NCBI RefSeq assembly: GCF_016889805.1
Contig: NZ_CP069535.1
Coordinates: 744,001-808,000 of the forward strand
Length of the DNA: 64,000 bases
Source of the DNA: Rhodanobacter sp. FDAARGOS 1247
GTDB lineage: Bacteria > Pseudomonadota > Gammaproteobacteria > Xanthomonadales > Rhodanobacteraceae
Direction of reading: 5' to 3'
In this document: piece by piece, positions 15,280-24,503 of the stretch
Layout: the number at the start of each line of letters is the position of its first letter
Numbering within the stretch: position 1 is the stretch's first letter
Made by a program: the position numbers and the translations under genes
The notes under the pieces: generated by a model
Databases searched by the model: none
The model's input: only the letters and a program-made list of their open reading frames with translations
Told to the model about the DNA's origin: nothing

Positions 15280-17484
15280 ATGGCCGCTACGCAAACCCCG
15301 TCGTCCAGCGACGACGAAATCGATCTGGGCGAACTGCTCGGCACCCTGATCGATCACAAGTGGCTGATCATCATCGTCACCAGCGTGTTCTTCGTGGTCA
15401 GCGTGGCCTATGCGCTGCTGGCCACGCCGATCTACCAGGCCAACGCCGTTGTGCAGGTCGAGCAGAAGGTGCCCAGCCTGCCGGGTTTGAGCGACATTGC
15501 CAGCACGCTGGGCACCTCCACGTCGCAAGCCACCACCGAAATCGCACTGATCACCTCACGTACGGTGATCGGCGGCGCTGCCGACAACCTGCACCTGGCG
15601 ATCAGCGTCACTCCACGGCACTTCCCTTTGTTTGGCAATTTCCTCGCGCGTCGCTATTCACCGGAGCAACCGGGTGCCGTGGCGTCGCCGCTGCTGGGCA
15701 TGAACAGTTACGACTGGGGTGGCTCGACCCTGGATATCTTCCAGCTCGACGTGCCGTCCAGCCTGCTGGACAAAAGCCTGACCCTGGTAGCCGGCAAGAA
15801 CGGCGCTTACAGCCTGCTTGATGACGACGACAACAAGCTGCTCGATGGTCAGGTCGGCAAGTCGGCCAGCGGCCATGGCGTGACCATCCAGGTGAAATCG
15901 TTGCTTGCCAATCCGGGCACGCGCTTCAACGTGGTGCGTCAGCGCGATCTCGCGGTGATCAGCAAGTTGCAGCAGGACATCAACGCCAGCGAGCAGGGCA
16001 AGGATTCCGGCATCATCGGGCTTACCTACAACAACGCCGACCCGGTTCTGGCAACCAATCTGCTGGATCAGGTCAGCGACCTCTACGTGCGGCAGAACGT
16101 GGAGCGCAACTCCGCCGAGGCGGCCAACAGCCTGAAGTTCGTCAAGGAACAGCTGCCCAACGTGCGTCGTGACCTGGAAAAGGCCACGGCCGCGTTGAAT
16201 GCGTTCCAGACCCAGGCGCACTCGGTCGACATCACCATGCAGACCAAGGGCCTGCTGGACCAGACGGTCGCCATCGAAACCAGCATCCAGCAACTGCGCA
16301 TGCAGCAGGCGGATATCGAGCGCCGTTTCACCCCCGAGCATCCGGCGTACAAGGCGCTGATGCAGCAGATCGGCCAGCTGCAGGCGCAGAAGGACGCGAT
16401 GGAAAAGCAGGTCGGTGAATTGCCCGACACCCAGCAGGAACTGCTGCGACTGACCCGCGACGTGCAGGTCAGCAACGAAACCTATACCAGCCTGCTCAAC
16501 CAGGCGCAGCAGCTCGACATTGCCCGGGCTGGCACCGTGGGCAATGTGCGCATCATCGACAAGGCCGCGGTTGACGTGACCCAGCCGGTGAAGCCAAAGA
16601 AAGCCATCGTCGTGCTGGGTGGCACCTTCCTCGGCGGCTTCCTCGCGGTGGCCTTCATCTTCCTGCGCCAGATGCTGAATCGTGGCGTGGAAGATCCTGC
16701 TTCCATCGAACAGCTCGGCTTGCCGGTCTACGCCTCGATTCCGTTGAGCGAGCAGGAACTCGCCATCTCGGTGAAGGACGTGCACCACCACGGCAGCAAC
16801 GGCAAGCAGCACCTGCTGGCAGTGAGTGCCCCGGCGGACCTGGCTACCGAAGCCCTGCGCAGTCTGCGCACCAGCCTGCACTTCGCCCGCATGGAGGCGA
16901 AGAACAACCTGTTGATGATCTCCGGTTCCAGCCCCAACGCGGGCAAGACCTTCGTCTCGGCCAACCTGGCGGCGGTGATCGCCCAGGCCGGCCAGAAGGT
17001 GCTGCTGATCGACGCCGACATGCGCAAGGGCGGCCAGCACAAGGTGATGGGCGGCAAGCCCGAGAATGGCCTGTCCGAACTGGTCACCGGTCAGCTTGAG
17101 TTGCCTGCCGCCATTCGCAAGGTCGACGGTGTCGAAAGCCTGCACTTCATCGCCCGGGGAAAGGTACCGCCGAACCCATCCGAGCTGCTGATGCACGCGA
17201 ACTTCACCGCGCTGCTCCACAAGCTGATGCCGCTGTACGACCTGATAATCATCGACACCCCGCCGATCTTGGCCGTGACCGATGCCGCCGTAATCGGCCA
17301 CCACGCCGGTACCAGCTTGCTGGTGGTGCGTTTCGGCCTGAACCAGGCCCGCGAAATCGCTCTGGCCAAGCAGCGCTTCCAGCAGAACGGCGTCGAGATC
17401 AAGGGCGCCATCTTCAACGCCGTCGAACGCCGCGCCGCTGGCTACTACTCCTATGGCTACTACGAATACAAAACCGCGAAATAA
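15280..17484 (+). CDS. wzc: Tyrosine-protein kinase / chain-length regulator (Etk/Wzc)
   Basis: 734 residues. The Wzz domain occupies roughly 10-200 with a first membrane helix near 28-48, coiled-coil text follows (about 270-400), and a second helix lies near 445-465. The cytoplasmic BY-kinase domain has Walker A GSSPNAGKT (about 547-555), Walker A' LLIDADMRKG (about 577) and Walker B IIIDTPP (about 656). The C-terminus is a tyrosine cluster, AAGYYSYGYYEYK, the autophosphorylation site. It regulates polymer length and export together with Wza and is countered by the phosphatase encoded just upstream. Confidence 0.94.
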   Translation: MAATQTPSSSDDEIDLGELLGTLIDHKWLIIIVTSVFFVVSVAYALLATPIYQANAVVQVEQKVPSLPGLSDIASTLGTSTSQATTEIALITSRTVIGGAADNLHLAISVTPRHFPLFGNFLARRYSPEQPGAVASPLLGMNSYDWGGSTLDIFQLDVPSSLLDKSLTLVAGKNGAYSLLDDDDNKLLDGQVGKSASGHGVTIQVKSLLANPGTRFNVVRQRDLAVISKLQQDINASEQGKDSGIIGLTYNNADPVLATNLLDQVSDLYVRQNVERNSAEAANSLKFVKEQLPNVRRDLEKATAALNAFQTQAHSVDITMQTKGLLDQTVAIETSIQQLRMQQADIERRFTPEHPAYKALMQQIGQLQAQKDAMEKQVGELPDTQQELLRLTRDVQVSNETYTSLLNQAQQLDIARAGTVGNVRIIDKAAVDVTQPVKPKKAIVVLGGTFLGGFLAVAFIFLRQMLNRGVEDPASIEQLGLPVYASIPLSEQELAISVKDVHHHGSNGKQHLLAVSAPADLATEALRSLRTSLHFARMEAKNNLLMISGSSPNAGKTFVSANLAAVIAQAGQKVLLIDADMRKGGQHKVMGGKPENGLSELVTGQLELPAAIRKVDGVESLHFIARGKVPPNPSELLMHANFTALLHKLMPLYDLIIIDTPPILAVTDAAVIGHHAGTSLLVVRFGLNQAREIALAKQRFQQNGVEIKGAIFNAVERRAAGYYSYGYYEYKTAK

Positions 17485-17494
17485 CGCGTTGCTC

Positions 17495-17521
17495 TGCCTC
17501 CCCTGCTCTGTAGGGGAGGCA
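17495..17521 (+). terminator. Hairpin after wzc
   Basis: A perfect 10-bp stem TGCCTCCCCT / AGGGGAGGCA with a 7-nt loop, 10 nt after the kinase stop. No clear T-run follows. It resembles half of a window repeat unit and may weaken read-through into the glycan genes. The rest of 17522-17759 shows no gene; an AT-rich stretch near 17560-17690 could hold a promoter. Confidence 0.5.
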
Positions 17522-17759
17522 GAGGCGGGGCCGCTCCTGTTCTGCGCCACAAAGAAAACGAATAAACCAATTCCATTCATCCTCACCGAGTGCCTGTCAT
17601 CGGATTACGTCAACGTCAAACCGGACGGATTAAGTGCGTCGTTAAACGACCTGTCATCTATTTGGATTAGAATCCGAGATCGCCTTCGCATTTTTGCGTG
17701 TCTGGCGCGGTGACCATCAAGCTGCCCGGCTCGTGGACTCATCAGAAGGATCTACCACC

Positions 17760-17810
17760 ATGAAACAAGAAATGCCGTCAGAGGAACAAGGATGCTGTTC
17801 ACACCCATAA
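17760..17810 (+). CDS. 16-codon leader ORF overlapping the glycosyltransferase start
   Basis: ATG at 17760 is preceded by AGAAGGA at good spacing. The frame reads MKQEMPSEEQGCCSHP and stops at 17808-17810, 19 nt into the next gene. It may couple translation of the transferase gene to upstream ribosomes. It could also be chance. Confidence 0.35.
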   Translation: MKQEMPSEEQGCCSHP

Positions 17811-19228
17811 CCAGCGAGTCACAACATTCGGGAACGACCTTCTTCTCGAAATATGCGGCCTTGCTCGATATTGCCGTGCGTGTGGGTGACGTGGTTATCT
17901 TGGTGGTAGCCGCTTGCCTGTGTCACTGGTTGCGCTTCGACAGTCTCGTTCTGGACAGACCCTACAACGCCGCCACCTTGCGTACAGCGATCCTGGCCGT
18001 GGCCGTGTTTCCGGCGTTTGGCCTCTACCGCAGCTGGCGTGGTGAGGGCTTGTTTGCCGAAATCGCCCGCGTCATTGCTGCATGGGTGGCCGTTTTGTCG
18101 CTGTGGATGATGTCGGAGTGGCTGGTCAAGAGTGTCGGCGAATACTCGCGGCTCTGGGTTGGCGGTTGGTTCATCGTCACGATCGTATTGCTCACCGCGC
18201 ATCGTTGGATGGCGCGACGTCTGCTGGGCGTGCTTCGTGCAGCCGGTGTCGATACCCGTCGCATTGTGTTGGTTGGCGCCACGCACGCGGGCAAGCGCAT
18301 CGTGGCGGCGACTCGCAAAAATGGCTGGATGGGCCTGAACGTCGTCGGCGTCGTGCAGACTCCGTATGATCAGTATGAGTTGCCCGACATTCCTTCGTGC
18401 GGAGATCTGGAGCAGTTCATTGCAGGACTGGATCGGGATACTCCCGATCAGATATGGCTGGCGCTGCCGATGCGAGCCGAAGCAGAGATCAAGCGACTAT
18501 TGGACGCTACCAGCGAATTGCCGACCACGATACGTCTGGTTCCCGATTTGTTTGGGTACGAGCTGCTAAGCCATCAGTCAACCCATTTGGCTGGCGTTCC
18601 AGTGATAACCCTGCGGGGAACCAGAGTTGAGGGCCATGCCCGGATTGCCAAGGCAGTTGAGGACAGGTTTTTGGCGCTGGCTATCCTGCTCCTAGTGGCG
18701 CCTTTGATGGTGTTACTCGCAATAGGAGTGAAGTTGAGTTCTCCCGGTCCCGTCTTTTATCGCCAAAAGCGAAACGGATTGAGTGGCAAGGAAATCGAAA
18801 TATGGAAGTTTCGCTCCATGCGCGTGCACCACGAGAGCAACGGCCAAGTAACCCAGGCCGTGGTGGGTGATCCGCGCGTTACCCGCTTTGGTCGGTTTCT
18901 GCGCGCCAGCAGTCTCGATGAGCTGCCGCAGTTCATCAATGTGCTGCAAGGGCAAATGTCTATCGTGGGCCCAAGACCGCACGCATTAGCGCACAATCGC
19001 TATTTCAGTGAGAGGCTTGATGGCTATATGCAGCGTCATGGTGTCAAGCCGGGTATCACTGGCCTAGCTCAGATTAGTGGTTTCCGTGGTGAAACAGACA
19101 CCATTGAAAAAATGGCCCAACGAGTGGAGTGCGATATTAGCTATATCGACCACTGGTCGATCTGGCTCGACTTCAAAATCATACTTCGGACGCCGTTGGT
19201 CCTTTTGCGGCGAACCAACGCGCACTGA
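17792..19228 (+). CDS. Undecaprenyl-phosphate sugar-phosphate transferase (GumD/WcaJ type)
   Basis: 478 residues with four N-terminal membrane helices (about 25-130), a CoA-binding-like domain (about 140-265) and the C-terminal bacterial sugar transferase domain. Diagnostic text includes GPVFYRQKRNGLSGKEIEIW, KFRSMR, DELPQFINVLQGQMSIVGPRPH and KPGITGLAQISGFRGET. These enzymes place the first sugar phosphate on undecaprenyl phosphate at the inner membrane and so start repeat-unit assembly. The ATG at 17792 has GAGGA upstream. Whether the first sugar is glucose or an amino sugar cannot be settled. Confidence 0.92.
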   Translation: MLFTPITSESQHSGTTFFSKYAALLDIAVRVGDVVILVVAACLCHWLRFDSLVLDRPYNAATLRTAILAVAVFPAFGLYRSWRGEGLFAEIARVIAAWVAVLSLWMMSEWLVKSVGEYSRLWVGGWFIVTIVLLTAHRWMARRLLGVLRAAGVDTRRIVLVGATHAGKRIVAATRKNGWMGLNVVGVVQTPYDQYELPDIPSCGDLEQFIAGLDRDTPDQIWLALPMRAEAEIKRLLDATSELPTTIRLVPDLFGYELLSHQSTHLAGVPVITLRGTRVEGHARIAKAVEDRFLALAILLLVAPLMVLLAIGVKLSSPGPVFYRQKRNGLSGKEIEIWKFRSMRVHHESNGQVTQAVVGDPRVTRFGRFLRASSLDELPQFINVLQGQMSIVGPRPHALAHNRYFSERLDGYMQRHGVKPGITGLAQISGFRGETDTIEKMAQRVECDISYIDHWSIWLDFKIILRTPLVLLRRTNAH

Positions 19229-19354
19229 GCGCCGCCTAATCACTGAGCGTCGCCTAATAATTATTTGTTCTTCATTCACTAACGACCCAACCCCAGCATC
19301 GAACGATAATGAGGCGTTTGGGATCCAAAAAAATAATCTAAGGAACTAATCGGG

Positions 19355-20641
19355 ATGCAAATGAGAGATTTGGATCAAGTCCGGATTGCTGTTGTCGGCT
19401 TGGGATACGTCGGCTTACCTCTGGCTGTTGAGTTCGGGAAGCACTTTAATACCGTAGGCTTCGATATTCATACAGCCCGCATCGAGCAATTGCGGGCGGG
19501 CATTGATTTTACGCAAGAGACATCGGTTGATGAGCTTGAGGCAGCGACTAAGCTGACTTACACGGATGAACTTCAGTCAATTCGTGATTGCGGAGTATTT
19601 ATCGTCTCGGTGCCAACCCCTGTCGATGAGCATAAGCGGCCCGACTTTACACCACTTATTAAGGCCAGCGAATCGATCGGAAGCGTGCTCAAGCGCGGCG
19701 ATGTCGTGGTCTATGAATCTACCGTCTACCCGGGTGCCACCGAGGAAATCTGCGTGCCTGAGTTGGAGCGCATCTCTGGCCTCAAGTTCAATATAGACTT
19801 TACCGTGGGCTACAGCCCGGAGCGTATCAACCCAGGTGACAAGCAGCGTCGGCTTACCAACATCCCAAAAATCACCTCGGGATCCACGCCGGAAACGGCA
19901 GAATACGTAGATGCTCTGTATCGCACCATAATTACCGCCGGTACACACAAAGCGTCCAGTCTCAAGGTTGCTGAAGCTGCCAAGGTTATCGAGAACACTC
20001 AAAGAGATGCAAATATTGCACTCATCAATGAATTTGCGTTGATCTTTCACCGTCTCGGTATCGATACGCAGGATGTTCTGGAAGCAGCAGGCACCAAGTG
20101 GAATTTTTTACCCTTTCAGCCTGGCTTGGTCGGCGGTCATTGCATCGGTGTAGATCCGTATTACCTGATTCAGAAGGCTCAGGCGGTGGGCTATTTCCCT
20201 GACATACTGCTCGCTTGTCGCCGCATCAACGATGGTATGGGGCAGCATGTGGCCAGCGAAGTGGTGAAGTTGATGATTGGCAAGGGACACGCCATCAAGG
20301 GCAGCCGTGTATTGGTACTTGGCTTAACCTTCAAGGAAAATTGCCCAGATTTGCGTAATACCCGCGTCGTTGATTTAATCGCGGAATTTGAAAGCTACGG
20401 TGCCGTGGTGGATATCTACGATCCTTGGGCTGACGCTATCGAAGCGAAGCGCGAGTACGGGTTGTCGCTCCTAGCGGAGGAGCCGAAAGTAGGAGCCTAT
20501 GATGCAGTCGTGCTGGCGGTCGCACACGATGAATTCAAGCCCGCCGGTGCTAACCGCGCTCGGGCGTGGGCTAATGGACGTGCCGTTCTCTACGATATTA
20601 AGGGCGTTTTGCCCAGGAACGAGGTCGATGGGCGCCTGTGA
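19355..20641 (+). CDS. tviB: UDP-N-acetylglucosamine 6-dehydrogenase, TviB type
   Basis: 428 residues. The NAD-binding motif GLGYVGLPLAVEFGK is at about 14-28, and the catalytic Cys263 lies in GGHCIGVDPYY. The text VVYESTVYPGATEE and TNIPKITSGSTPETAE is close to Vi-antigen TviB, which oxidises UDP-GlcNAc to the uronic acid. With the epimerase next door, the product would feed an N-acetyl-aminouronic acid residue. AAGGA precedes the ATG at 19355; a second ATG two codons on is also possible. Codon use is less GC-rich than in housekeeping genes here. Confidence 0.92.
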   Translation: MQMRDLDQVRIAVVGLGYVGLPLAVEFGKHFNTVGFDIHTARIEQLRAGIDFTQETSVDELEAATKLTYTDELQSIRDCGVFIVSVPTPVDEHKRPDFTPLIKASESIGSVLKRGDVVVYESTVYPGATEEICVPELERISGLKFNIDFTVGYSPERINPGDKQRRLTNIPKITSGSTPETAEYVDALYRTIITAGTHKASSLKVAEAAKVIENTQRDANIALINEFALIFHRLGIDTQDVLEAAGTKWNFLPFQPGLVGGHCIGVDPYYLIQKAQAVGYFPDILLACRRINDGMGQHVASEVVKLMIGKGHAIKGSRVLVLGLTFKENCPDLRNTRVVDLIAEFESYGAVVDIYDPWADAIEAKREYGLSLLAEEPKVGAYDAVVLAVAHDEFKPAGANRARAWANGRAVLYDIKGVLPRNEVDGRL

Positions 20642-20693
20642 CGAGCTGTAGCGTGTGGCGCATTTTCAATTTAGGCTAGCGGAAGCATTTCAA

Positions 20694-21884
20694 ATGCCGG
20701 TAAAAAAAGTTCTTTGCATTGTAGGCGCACGTCCAAATTTCATGAAGATCGCGCCAATCATGCGCGCATTCGATATGTACTCGGAGGAGGCTGAAGCAAA
20801 GCTAGTGCATACAGGACAGCACTATGATTACGCCATGAATGAAACGTTCTTTCAGCAACTCGAGATCCCCGTGCCAGACATTTCGCTCGAAGTGGGTTCG
20901 GGCAGCCATGCGCTGCAGACTGCGGAGATCATGAAGCGCTTTGATTTGGTGCTTGAATCTGAGCAGCCGGATTGCGTACTGGTAGTGGGGGATGTGAACT
21001 CTAGCCTCGCATGCGCACTCGTGGCAGCGAAGAAAAATATCAAGGTGGTTCACGTGGAGGCTGGTTTGAGATCCGGTGACCGCACCATGCCAGAAGAGAT
21101 CAATCGGGTTCTAACCGATCAGTTGTCCGATCGTCTTTACGTGACAGAGCGGACAGCGATAGACAACCTAAAGACGGAAGGTATCGCCGCTAACAAGATC
21201 ATGTTTGCGGGCAACGTAATGATCGATACGGTGCTTCATAGCTTGGCGCGCGCCGTACCCGTCAGCGAAACCATAGAGAACGCCATTGAGGCCGTCAAAT
21301 CGGAAGCCGGAATAGATCAATCGGTGTTTAAGCATGCTGGTAGTTATGCAGTTTTGACACTGCATCGCCCTTCAAATGTGGATGATCAGGATGTATTGAA
21401 GCGTCTGCTTAGTATAATTAAGGAGATTAGCGTCGAGCTACCCGTTATTTTCCCTGTACATCCCAGGACGCGCGCAAAAATACTTGACTCGGGCCAAGGG
21501 GAGTTTCTGAAAGACCCGCGCATATTGATACTTCCACCTCTGGGGTATTTTGAAATGCTTGGTCTTGTGAGGGATGCGTCCGTTGTTCTTACGGATTCGG
21601 GCGGCCTTCAAGAGGAAACCACTGCCCTTGGAGTTCCGTGTCTGACGTTGCGCGAAAATACGGAAAGGCCGATTACCATAACTAATGGTACAAATACTCT
21701 GGTCGGGTCGGATCGCGGCGTAATTTTAGCCGCGTTGAACCGGATTCTGAATACTAAGGGAAAACTTGTAGACAGGCCAGAAAAGTGGGACGGTATGGCG
21801 GCTAGTCGTATCGTAAAAGACGTCGTCCTATTTTTGGGTGCTGGGGACAGGGTTAGCGAGCCCAAGATGTCAATTGGAGTCTGA
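20694..21884 (+). CDS. wecB: UDP-N-acetylglucosamine 2-epimerase, non-hydrolysing
   Basis: 396 residues of the WecB/MnaA fold. Typical text is CIVGARPNFMKIAPIMRAF at the N-terminus, VHVEAGLRSGDRTMPEEINR, and SDSGGLQEE-like text DSGGLQEETTALGVPCLTLR near the C-terminus. It interconverts UDP-GlcNAc and UDP-ManNAc in the cytoplasm. Together with the TviB-type dehydrogenase it could supply a mannosaminuronic or related residue. ATG 20694 has CGGAAG upstream; a GTG at 20655 would add 13 unrelated residues. Confidence 0.92.
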   Translation: MPVKKVLCIVGARPNFMKIAPIMRAFDMYSEEAEAKLVHTGQHYDYAMNETFFQQLEIPVPDISLEVGSGSHALQTAEIMKRFDLVLESEQPDCVLVVGDVNSSLACALVAAKKNIKVVHVEAGLRSGDRTMPEEINRVLTDQLSDRLYVTERTAIDNLKTEGIAANKIMFAGNVMIDTVLHSLARAVPVSETIENAIEAVKSEAGIDQSVFKHAGSYAVLTLHRPSNVDDQDVLKRLLSIIKEISVELPVIFPVHPRTRAKILDSGQGEFLKDPRILILPPLGYFEMLGLVRDASVVLTDSGGLQEETTALGVPCLTLRENTERPITITNGTNTLVGSDRGVILAALNRILNTKGKLVDRPEKWDGMAASRIVKDVVLFLGAGDRVSEPKMSIGV

Positions 21885-21886
21885 CT

Positions 21887-23347
21887 TTGCTCAAAGAGAT
21901 CGCCAACAGATCATGCGGTTATGCGCGCAGATTTCTAATGGGCTCAAGGTTGGCATATTTGCTGGCGCACATTCCCAATATGCTTGTCGGCGTGGCAATT
22001 GTCTTGGGCTTCGCGCACTTAGTGTCACCCGAGGAATACGGGGTATTTTCAGTTGGGTTTGCTTTCATAAATATTGCAGGAGCCATTTTTTACGGATGGC
22101 TTCAGATGGCGCTTGTCAGGCTGGGAGGCGGGGCAGCTGGGCAGCTTGGCCCCAAAGCATTTACGGTATTCCTAGCCTTGCTTGCCCCAGTCATTCCGTG
22201 TCTGATCCTAGGGCTTACTTTAGACTGGTTAAACGTTCTAGATTATGGGGCTGCTGCGGCTCTTGCCGCAAGCGCCTATAGTGGGGCTAGCGCGGCATCG
22301 CAGTTAGCTCGTGGACTTAATAGCCCGAAGATGTACGGATTAATAGGATCCTTGCGGTTCATACTAATACTGGTGTGTGCCTACGGACTAGTCCATTTCA
22401 ACGCGAGCGCTAACTCTCTCCTGATTGCCATTGCCATTGGATCATCGGCTTCAATTGCTGCGGGCCTATTCTATATGCCGAAGGCGCTTCGCGAAAACAG
22501 TGCCCGGAGTGCCCTAGCGGAATCGAAAGCTTCCATCTCGCTTCCGAGATTAATCAGTTACGGATTACCTGCTTCGCTTTCATTAATTGCCATGATGCTG
22601 ATGTTAAATGGTGACCGATTTATTCTAAAAATGATGTTTGACGCTAAAGTCGTCGCGTTGTACAGCTCACAGTCCGGCATCGCAAGACAAATGATCTACC
22701 CCTTTATCGGAGCACTCAGCATTTCCGTCGTGCCGAGTGGGGTGAAGGCGCTGAACGAGCATGGGTTGAACGCCGCTATGAACTTCGTCGTGAAGGAAAG
22801 CAGAGCAATTTTATTCGTGGTGGCGCCGCTAGTTGTCGTTGTGATGGCTTTTGGCGCCAACATTGCGCGTGCTATTTTACCCGTAGGCTATCGCGAGGGA
22901 GCCGAATGGATTATGCCGATGTCTGCCTTTAGTGCGTTACTAATGGGCTGCAGACTCGTTCGATATGATCCCGCCTTTCATCTCCAGCTTCGCTCTCGCG
23001 AGATCGGCAAGTGTGCGCTTGCTTCACTTGTAGCTTGGTTGGTTCTACTTCCCCTCTTAACGAAGTTATACGGGCCTATTGGCGCCGCTATAGCCGGAGT
23101 TATTGCGGGAGCCGTCGCCCTAATGTTTGCTGAGTGGGAGCTCGGCGCTACTGCCTCCGTCAAGAACATGTTTCCGTGGAAGTTTATGGTTGGAATCGTC
23201 GCTGCTGCCTTGATCTTGGCGACCGTCAAGCAGATCTACCTGCAAATGGAAGGCGTTGCGTTGATAACGTTTCTAGCTATTTTACTTTTTGCTCTTATCG
23301 CTTTTTGCTACTCACTGCGTAAGCGGCTCAAAAAAGATGTCATTTAA
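21887..23347 (+). CDS. wzx: Wzx-type oligosaccharide flippase
   Basis: 486 residues, almost all hydrophobic, with about 12-14 membrane segments. It resembles polysaccharide flippases of the MOP superfamily in its opening (LAYLLAHIPNMLVGVAIVLG, then LVSPEEYGVFSVGFAFINIA) and overall layout. It should turn lipid-linked repeat units across the inner membrane. The start is TTG at 21887 with TTGGAG before it, just 2 nt after the epimerase stop. Base composition is distinctly lower in GC than the flanking chromosome. Sequence divergence in this family is high, so the assignment rests on topology and context. Confidence 0.82.
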   Translation: MLKEIANRSCGYARRFLMGSRLAYLLAHIPNMLVGVAIVLGFAHLVSPEEYGVFSVGFAFINIAGAIFYGWLQMALVRLGGGAAGQLGPKAFTVFLALLAPVIPCLILGLTLDWLNVLDYGAAAALAASAYSGASAASQLARGLNSPKMYGLIGSLRFILILVCAYGLVHFNASANSLLIAIAIGSSASIAAGLFYMPKALRENSARSALAESKASISLPRLISYGLPASLSLIAMMLMLNGDRFILKMMFDAKVVALYSSQSGIARQMIYPFIGALSISVVPSGVKALNEHGLNAAMNFVVKESRAILFVVAPLVVVVMAFGANIARAILPVGYREGAEWIMPMSAFSALLMGCRLVRYDPAFHLQLRSREIGKCALASLVAWLVLLPLLTKLYGPIGAAIAGVIAGAVALMFAEWELGATASVKNMFPWKFMVGIVAAALILATVKQIYLQMEGVALITFLAILLFALIAFCYSLRKRLKKDVI

Positions 23348-24500
23348 ACCATTGGGTTTACACATAACAGCGGACTTTCCCGGTCCGTATTCGCCTGCCC
23401 TTGTTACTAGGGCAGTAAGTGATCTATTGGCCGAAACGAGTGGGGAGGTCGATCACCTGGTTTTTGTGCCAAGACGGAGAAGGAGCTTTGGGCGGAGGCG
23501 CTCAATATTGGTGGATAATGAGATGCATAGCTCGGTATTCGATCCAATTGGTCCGATAATGCCGGGAAAGAATTATCTGCAAGAGGTGGGGGGGCTGCTT
23601 GACACTCTCATGTGCAGCAGAAAGCCATCTTTTGTGCACTCTCATAAATTGAGCTACGAGTCGCTAATTGGATCTAGGATTGCGGCCGCGTTAGAGATTC
23701 CCCATATAGTTACCATAAGGGGTAGTTCGGACACTAATCCGGTTTATTATTGGCCGTGGACTAAAGGGGTTTATAGGAAAGTACTCGATACGAGCGCAGT
23801 TAACTTATGGGGATCGATGTGGGCACAGTCGCCAATAACGACGCGCACAGGATATCGCGTTAGAGAGAAAGATATTCCATTTCCAAACGCGATTCCGCAT
23901 GAGATGTGGAAACGCGTGAAAAGCGATGGTGTTGGGCAGACTGGTGCCCTGGTATGTGTTTGTAGACTTGATGACTATAAGCAGAAAGGGATCTTGGAGT
24001 TGCTTGACGGGCTGGCGCTTGCGATTAGGAGCAATGGTCAACTCACCCTTGACTTGATAGGCCCAGCCTGTGCCGTCGTGGAAAGTCGCATTAGGATATT
24101 TATAGAGGAGCGTGGCCTGAAAGGTAGAGTTCGTCTACTTGGGTCTGTGCCTAGGAATGATATATGCGCTATTTTAACGCGCTATGAAGGCTTGGTCATG
24201 ATTTCCACGTCAGAGAGCTTTGGCTTGGTGTTTGCTGAGGCAATATTGGCTGGAATCCCGGTGATATATTTGGCCGGGAGTGGGATAGATGGACACGCTT
24301 TCGCAAAGTTCTCGGGTATTAGATGTTTGGGGAGGGATAGGGGGTCAGTAGCAGATGCGATTGGTAAATTTTTTGATCGGAAGGAAGAATTGCGAGCCAA
24401 TCTCGCTGAGGCGAGAGAAAATGGCGGCTTAGATTCACTTACGTCAAAAGGTCAATCTCGTAACTATATTAGTATTATTAATAATTTGGTATCGAGGTAG
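23337..24500 (+). CDS. GT4-type glycosyltransferase
   Basis: 387 residues with a two-domain GT-B plan. The N-terminal half contains VHSHKLSYESLIGSRIAAAL and HIVTIRGSSD; the C-terminal half has the donor-binding text STSESFGLVFAEAILAGIPVI with the EX7E-type acid pair. The enzyme most likely adds one sugar to the lipid-linked repeat unit at the cytoplasmic face. The ATG at 23337 overlaps the flippase gene by 11 nt. Donor and linkage are unknown. AT-rich codons (AGA, ATA, TTA) are frequent, unlike neighbouring core genes. Confidence 0.87.
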   Translation: MSFKPLGLHITADFPGPYSPALVTRAVSDLLAETSGEVDHLVFVPRRRRSFGRRRSILVDNEMHSSVFDPIGPIMPGKNYLQEVGGLLDTLMCSRKPSFVHSHKLSYESLIGSRIAAALEIPHIVTIRGSSDTNPVYYWPWTKGVYRKVLDTSAVNLWGSMWAQSPITTRTGYRVREKDIPFPNAIPHEMWKRVKSDGVGQTGALVCVCRLDDYKQKGILELLDGLALAIRSNGQLTLDLIGPACAVVESRIRIFIEERGLKGRVRLLGSVPRNDICAILTRYEGLVMISTSESFGLVFAEAILAGIPVIYLAGSGIDGHAFAKFSGIRCLGRDRGSVADAIGKFFDRKEELRANLAEARENGGLDSLTSKGQSRNYISIINNLVSR

Positions 24501-24503
24501 CCG

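Noticed and set aside
15658..17586. Long minus-strand open frame of 642 codons
   Set aside because: It is antisense to wzc, whose domains are fully intact; the antisense translation is His/Gln/Arg-rich shadow text of GC-rich DNA.
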